A stretch of 23,369 nt of DNA from an uncultured Gammaproteobacteria bacterium (GTDB lineage Bacteria > Pseudomonadota > Gammaproteobacteria > Xanthomonadales > Xanthomonadaceae), in contig CAMPGW010000044.1 in assembly GCA_946885735.1 (NCBI GenBank), positions 1 through 23,369 on the forward strand, written 5' to 3'. The stretch's first letter is position 1, and every line of letters begins with the position of its first letter. Positions 20,446 to 23,369 of this stretch are shown here, piece after piece. The position numbers were made by a program, and so were the translations under genes. The notes beneath the pieces were generated by a model. It did no database searches. It saw only the letters and a program-made list of their open reading frames with translations, and had not been told where the DNA came from.

Positions 20446-21432
20446 ATGAAATCCCCCGTCCGCGTCGCCGTCACCGGAGCCGCCGGCCAGATCGGCTATT
20501 CGCTGCTGTTCCGCATTGCCTCCGGCGAGATGCTCGGCAAGGACCAGCCGGTCATCCTGCAGATGCTCGAGCTGCCGATGGAGAAGGCGCAGGCGGCCCT
20601 GAAGGGCGTGATGATGGAGCTGGAGGACTGCGCGTTCCCGCTGCTGGCCGGCATGGTCGGCACCGACGATCCGATGGTCGCGTTCAAGGATGCGGACATC
20701 GCCATGCTGGTCGGTGCGCGCCCGCGCGGCCCGGGCATGGAGCGCAAGGACCTGTTGATGGAGAACGCGAAGATCTTCACGGCGCAGGGCGCCGCCCTGA
20801 ACGCGGTCGCCAAGCGGGACGTGAAGGTGCTGGTGGTGGGCAACCCGGCCAACACCAATGCCTACATCGCGATGAAGTCGGCGCCGGACCTGGATCCGCG
20901 CAACTTCACCGCCATGCTTCGCCTGGACCACAACCGCGCGTTGAGCCAGCTCGCCAATCGCACGGGCAAGCCGGTGGGCGAGATCCGCAAGCTCGTCGTG
21001 TGGGGCAACCATAGCCCCACCATGTACCCCGACTATCGCTTCGCGACCGTCGGCGGCGCCTCGGTCAAGGACCTAGTCGGCGACGAGGACTGGAACCGCG
21101 CAACCTTCATCCCGACCGTCGGCAAGCGCGGCGCCGCGATCATCGAGGCCCGTGGCCTGTCGTCGGCGGCGTCGGCGGCGAACGCCGCGATCGACCACAT
21201 CCATGACTGGGTCCTTGGCACCAGCGGCGAGTGGACCACCATGGGCGTGCCCTCCGACGGCAGCTACGGCATCCCCGAGGGCGTGATGTACGGTTTCCCG
21301 GTGGTCTGCGAGAACGGCGACTATCGCATCGTGCAGGGCCTGGAGATCGACGAGTACAGCCGCGGCATGATGGGCAAGACCCTGGCCGAGCTCGAGGAAG
21401 AACGCGCCGGCGTCGCCAGCCTGCTGGGCTGA
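20446..21432 (+). CDS. mdh: Malate dehydrogenase
   Basis: Malate dehydrogenase (328 residues) interconverts malate and oxaloacetate with NAD in the TCA cycle. The Rossmann motif is [16 protein letters not shown] (9-24), with an acidic residue, E42, at the end of the second strand, favouring NAD. The mobile loop [14 protein letters not shown] (91-104) holds substrate arginines, RLDHNRAL (159-166) has D161 and R164, and [13 protein letters not shown] has catalytic H189. This is the cytosolic-type family used by Xanthomonas and Burkholderia, not the E. coli/mitochondrial type. ATG 20446 follows GGAG (20434-20437) by 8 bases. It is 37 bp after the aminotransferase and probably shares its transcript; a hairpin follows the stop. 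Confidence 0.96.
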   Translation: MKSPVRVAVTGAAGQIGYSLLFRIASGEMLGKDQPVILQMLELPMEKAQAALKGVMMELEDCAFPLLAGMVGTDDPMVAFKDADIAMLVGARPRGPGMERKDLLMENAKIFTAQGAALNAVAKRDVKVLVVGNPANTNAYIAMKSAPDLDPRNFTAMLRLDHNRALSQLANRTGKPVGEIRKLVVWGNHSPTMYPDYRFATVGGASVKDLVGDEDWNRATFIPTVGKRGAAIIEARGLSSAASAANAAIDHIHDWVLGTSGEWTTMGVPSDGSYGIPEGVMYGFPVVCENGDYRIVQGLEIDEYSRGMMGKTLAELEEERAGVASLLG

Positions 21433-21444
21433 CCACGAGTCCCC

Positions 21445-21470
21445 CGAAGGCCGCCCTCGCGCGGCCTTCG
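21445..21470 (+). terminator. Probable terminator between mdh and prpB
   Basis: CGAAGGCCGC (21445-21454) pairs perfectly with GCGGCCTTCG (21461-21470), 10 bp, around loop CCTCGC. It begins 12 bases after the mdh stop. The trailing TCCTTCATGC is only partly T-rich, so termination may be incomplete. The prpB Shine-Dalgarno (AGGA at 21481-21484) follows at once, leaving no room for a promoter downstream of the stem. Confidence 0.6.
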
Positions 21471-21490
21471 TCCTTCATGCAGGAACGACC

Positions 21491-22372
21491 ATGAGCATTG
21501 ATTCCGCCGGCGCACGTTTCCGTGCCGCCCTCGACGCCGAAACGCCGCTGCAGGTGATGGGGGCCATCACCGCGTACGCCGGGCTGATGGCGAAGCGCAG
21601 CGGTTACCGCGCGCTCTACCTTTCCGGCGGCGGGGTCGCCGCGAATTCGCTCGGGATGCCCGACCTGGGCATCAGCAGCATGGAAGACGTGTTGACGGAC
21701 GCCCGCCGCATCGTCGAGGCGACGGGCATGCCCCTGCTGGTGGATATCGACACCGGGTGGGGAGGCGCCTTCAACATCGCCAGGACGATCCGATCCTTCG
21801 AGCGCGTCGGCGTCGCCGCCGTGCACATGGAAGACCAGGTCGGACAGAAGCGTTGCGGCCACCGGCCGGGCAAGGACGTCGTGCCGACCAGCGAGATGGT
21901 GGACCGGGTCAAGGCCGCCGTGGACGCGCGCCGCGACCCTGGGTTCGTCGTCATGGCGCGGACGGACGCCGCGGCGGTGGAGGGCATCGATGCCGCGATC
22001 GAGCGCGCCGTCGCCTACGTCGAAGCCGGCGCCGACATGATCTTCCCCGAGGCGATGAAGACCCTGGACGACTATCGCCGCTTCAAGCAGGCGGTGAAGG
22101 TCCCGATCCTCGCCAACCTCACCGAGTTCGGCTCCACCCCCTTCTTCACCACCGACGAGTTGCGCTCGGCCGGGGTGGACATTGCCCTGTATTGCTGCGG
22201 CGCGTATCGCGCGATGAACAAGGCGGCGCTGAACTTCTACGAGACGGTGCGTCGCGAGGGGACCCAGAAGAACATCATCGACACGCTGCAGACGCGAGCC
22301 GAGCTGTACGACTTCCTGGGCTACCACGCCTACGAGGACCAGCTCGACCGCCTCTTCGCCAAGGACAAGTAA
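21491..22372 (+). CDS. prpB: Methylisocitrate lyase
   Basis: PrpB (293 residues; 296 in E. coli) cleaves 2-methylisocitrate to pyruvate and succinate, the last step of the methylcitrate cycle for propionyl-CoA. The active-site signature [10 protein letters not shown] has K120, R121, C122, G123 and H124 (E. coli K121-H125). The Mg-binding D85 and D87 lie in [11 protein letters not shown], with D58 upstream. [10 protein letters not shown] and [12 protein letters not shown] complete the isocitrate-lyase/PEP-mutase barrel. The KRCGH motif and short length separate it from isocitrate lyase and oxaloacetate decarboxylases. AGGA at 21481-21484 precedes ATG by 6 bases. It is 14 bp from prpC. Confidence 0.95.
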   Translation: MSIDSAGARFRAALDAETPLQVMGAITAYAGLMAKRSGYRALYLSGGGVAANSLGMPDLGISSMEDVLTDARRIVEATGMPLLVDIDTGWGGAFNIARTIRSFERVGVAAVHMEDQVGQKRCGHRPGKDVVPTSEMVDRVKAAVDARRDPGFVVMARTDAAAVEGIDAAIERAVAYVEAGADMIFPEAMKTLDDYRRFKQAVKVPILANLTEFGSTPFFTTDELRSAGVDIALYCCGAYRAMNKAALNFYETVRREGTQKNIIDTLQTRAELYDFLGYHAYEDQLDRLFAKDK

Positions 22373-22386
22373 GGAAGGAACGAACC

Positions 22387-23369
22387 ATGAGCGAGCAAGT
22401 GCTTCCCAAGCCCAAGAAGTCCGTCGCCCTGAGCGGCACCGCCGCCGGCAACACCGCCCTGTGCACCGTCGGCCGCAGCGGCAACGACCTCCACTATCGC
22501 GGCTACGACATCAAGGACCTGGCCAACCAGTCCAGCTTCGAGGAAGTGGCGCATCTGCTGGTCCACGGCGTGCTGCCGAGCGCTGCCCGGCTGGCGGCCT
22601 ACCGCACCAGGTTGCGGCGGCTGCGCGGTCTGCCGGCGATCGTCACCGACGCGCTCGAACTGGTCCCCGCGAACGCGCACCCGATGGACGTGCTTCGCAC
22701 CGGCTGCTCCGTGCTCGGCACGGTGCTTCCGGAGCGGGAAGGCCATCCGGAAGCCGAGGCTCGCGACATCGCCGACCGCCTGATGGCGAGCTTCGGGTCC
22801 ATGCTGCTGTACTGGTGGCACTTCACCCGCAACGGCCGCCGCATCGAGTGCGAGACCGACGACGAGACGATCGCCGGGCATTTCCTGCACCTGTTGCACG
22901 GCGAGCCGCCGAGCGCCTTGCATGCCCGGGCGCTCGATCGTTCGCTGGTGCTCTACGCCGAGCACGAGTTCAACGCGAGCACCTTCACCGCCCGCGTCAT
23001 CGCCGGCACCGGTTCCGATCTCTTCAGCTGCATCACCGGCGCGATCGGCGCGTTGCGCGGTCCCAAGCACGGCGGCGCCAACGAAGTGGCGATGGACATC
23101 ATCAGCCGCTATGCCAGCGCCGACGAGGCCGAGGCGGATATCCGGGCGCGCGTCGAGCGCCGCGAGATCGTCATCGGCTTCGGCCACCCGGTCTACACGA
23201 TCGGCGACCCGCGCAACCCGATCATCAAGGAGATCGCGCGCGAGCTGTGCGGCGAGGGCGGTAACCCGGTGTTGTTCGACGTCAGCGAGCGCATCGAGAC
23301 GCTGATGTGGGACCTGAAGAAGATGTTCCCGAACCTCGACTGGTACAGCGCCTCGGCCTACCACATGAT
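22387..23369 (+). CDS. prpC: 2-Methylcitrate synthase, N-terminal part
   Basis: The frame is open from ATG 22387 to the window end (327 complete codons). The enzyme condenses propionyl-CoA with oxaloacetate to 2-methylcitrate. Citrate-synthase hallmarks are YRGYDIKDLA (37-46), EHEFNASTFTARV (192-204), GAIGALRGPKHGGANE (218-233; H228 catalytic) and GFGHPVY (264-270; H267 catalytic). The catalytic aspartate and C-terminal arginines lie beyond the edge; the family is about 370-390 residues. Methylcitrate over citrate synthase is inferred from the adjoining prpB, 14 bp away, and from the short form. The Shine-Dalgarno GGAAGGA (22373-22379) abuts the prpB stop. Confidence 0.92.
   Translation, partial: MSEQVLPKPKKSVALSGTAAGNTALCTVGRSGNDLHYRGYDIKDLANQSSFEEVAHLLVHGVLPSAARLAAYRTRLRRLRGLPAIVTDALELVPANAHPMDVLRTGCSVLGTVLPEREGHPEAEARDIADRLMASFGSMLLYWWHFTRNGRRIECETDDETIAGHFLHLLHGEPPSALHARALDRSLVLYAEHEFNASTFTARVIAGTGSDLFSCITGAIGALRGPKHGGANEVAMDIISRYASADEAEADIRARVERREIVIGFGHPVYTIGDPRNPIIKEIARELCGEGGNPVLFDVSERIETLMWDLKKMFPNLDWYSASAYHM

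Overview
The window is a GC-rich gammaproteobacterial chromosome segment. The protein sequences look most like the Xanthomonadaceae/Lysobacteraceae (Xanthomonas, Lysobacter, Luteimonas and relatives). This placement rests on remembered similarity of RpoA, L4, S5 and SecY, and on the gene order; no search was run.

Bases 1-12948 hold the conserved ribosomal-protein block on the + strand. It runs from the 3' end of rplC (L3) through rplD, rplW, rplB, rpsS, rplV, rpsC, rplP, rpmC, rpsQ, rplN, rplX, rplE, rpsN, rpsH, rplF, rplR, rpsE, rpmD, rplO and secY. After a 288-bp structured gap it continues with rpsM, rpsK, rpsD, rpoA and rplQ. S10-type and spc-type genes are packed without a promoter-sized gap (12 bp between rpsQ and rplN), so they look like one transcription unit. 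The alpha-type group has its own extended -10 promoter just upstream of rpsM. A textbook intrinsic terminator closes the block after rplQ. The rpmJ (L36) gene found between secY and rpsM in E. coli is absent here.

Bases 13014-14914 hold dsbB (disulfide-bond oxidase), overlapping by 4 bp a class II (plant/mycobacterial-type) DAHP synthase, the first shikimate enzyme. Facing them on the - strand are a predicted lipoprotein amidase of the amidase-signature family (14936-16528) and typA/bipA (16628-18469). A cyclophilin-type peptidyl-prolyl isomerase (18590-19096) is transcribed divergently from typA.

Bases 19209-23369 form a central-carbon group on the + strand: a class I aminotransferase of aspartate-aminotransferase type, malate dehydrogenase, methylisocitrate lyase (prpB) and 2-methylcitrate synthase (prpC, cut by the window end). 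Oxaloacetate links aspartate transamination, malate dehydrogenase and methylcitrate synthase, so the grouping makes metabolic sense for propionyl-CoA disposal, although a hairpin separates mdh from prpB.

Every coding stretch is a recognisable conserved family, and I found no mobile element, CRISPR array, tRNA, rRNA or new multi-gene system. The points of interest are smaller: structured intergenic regions and probable internal promoters in the ribosomal operon, a TTG start for secY, an unusual L4 tunnel loop, the dsbB/DAHP synthase overlap, and the aminotransferase-mdh-prpBC grouping.
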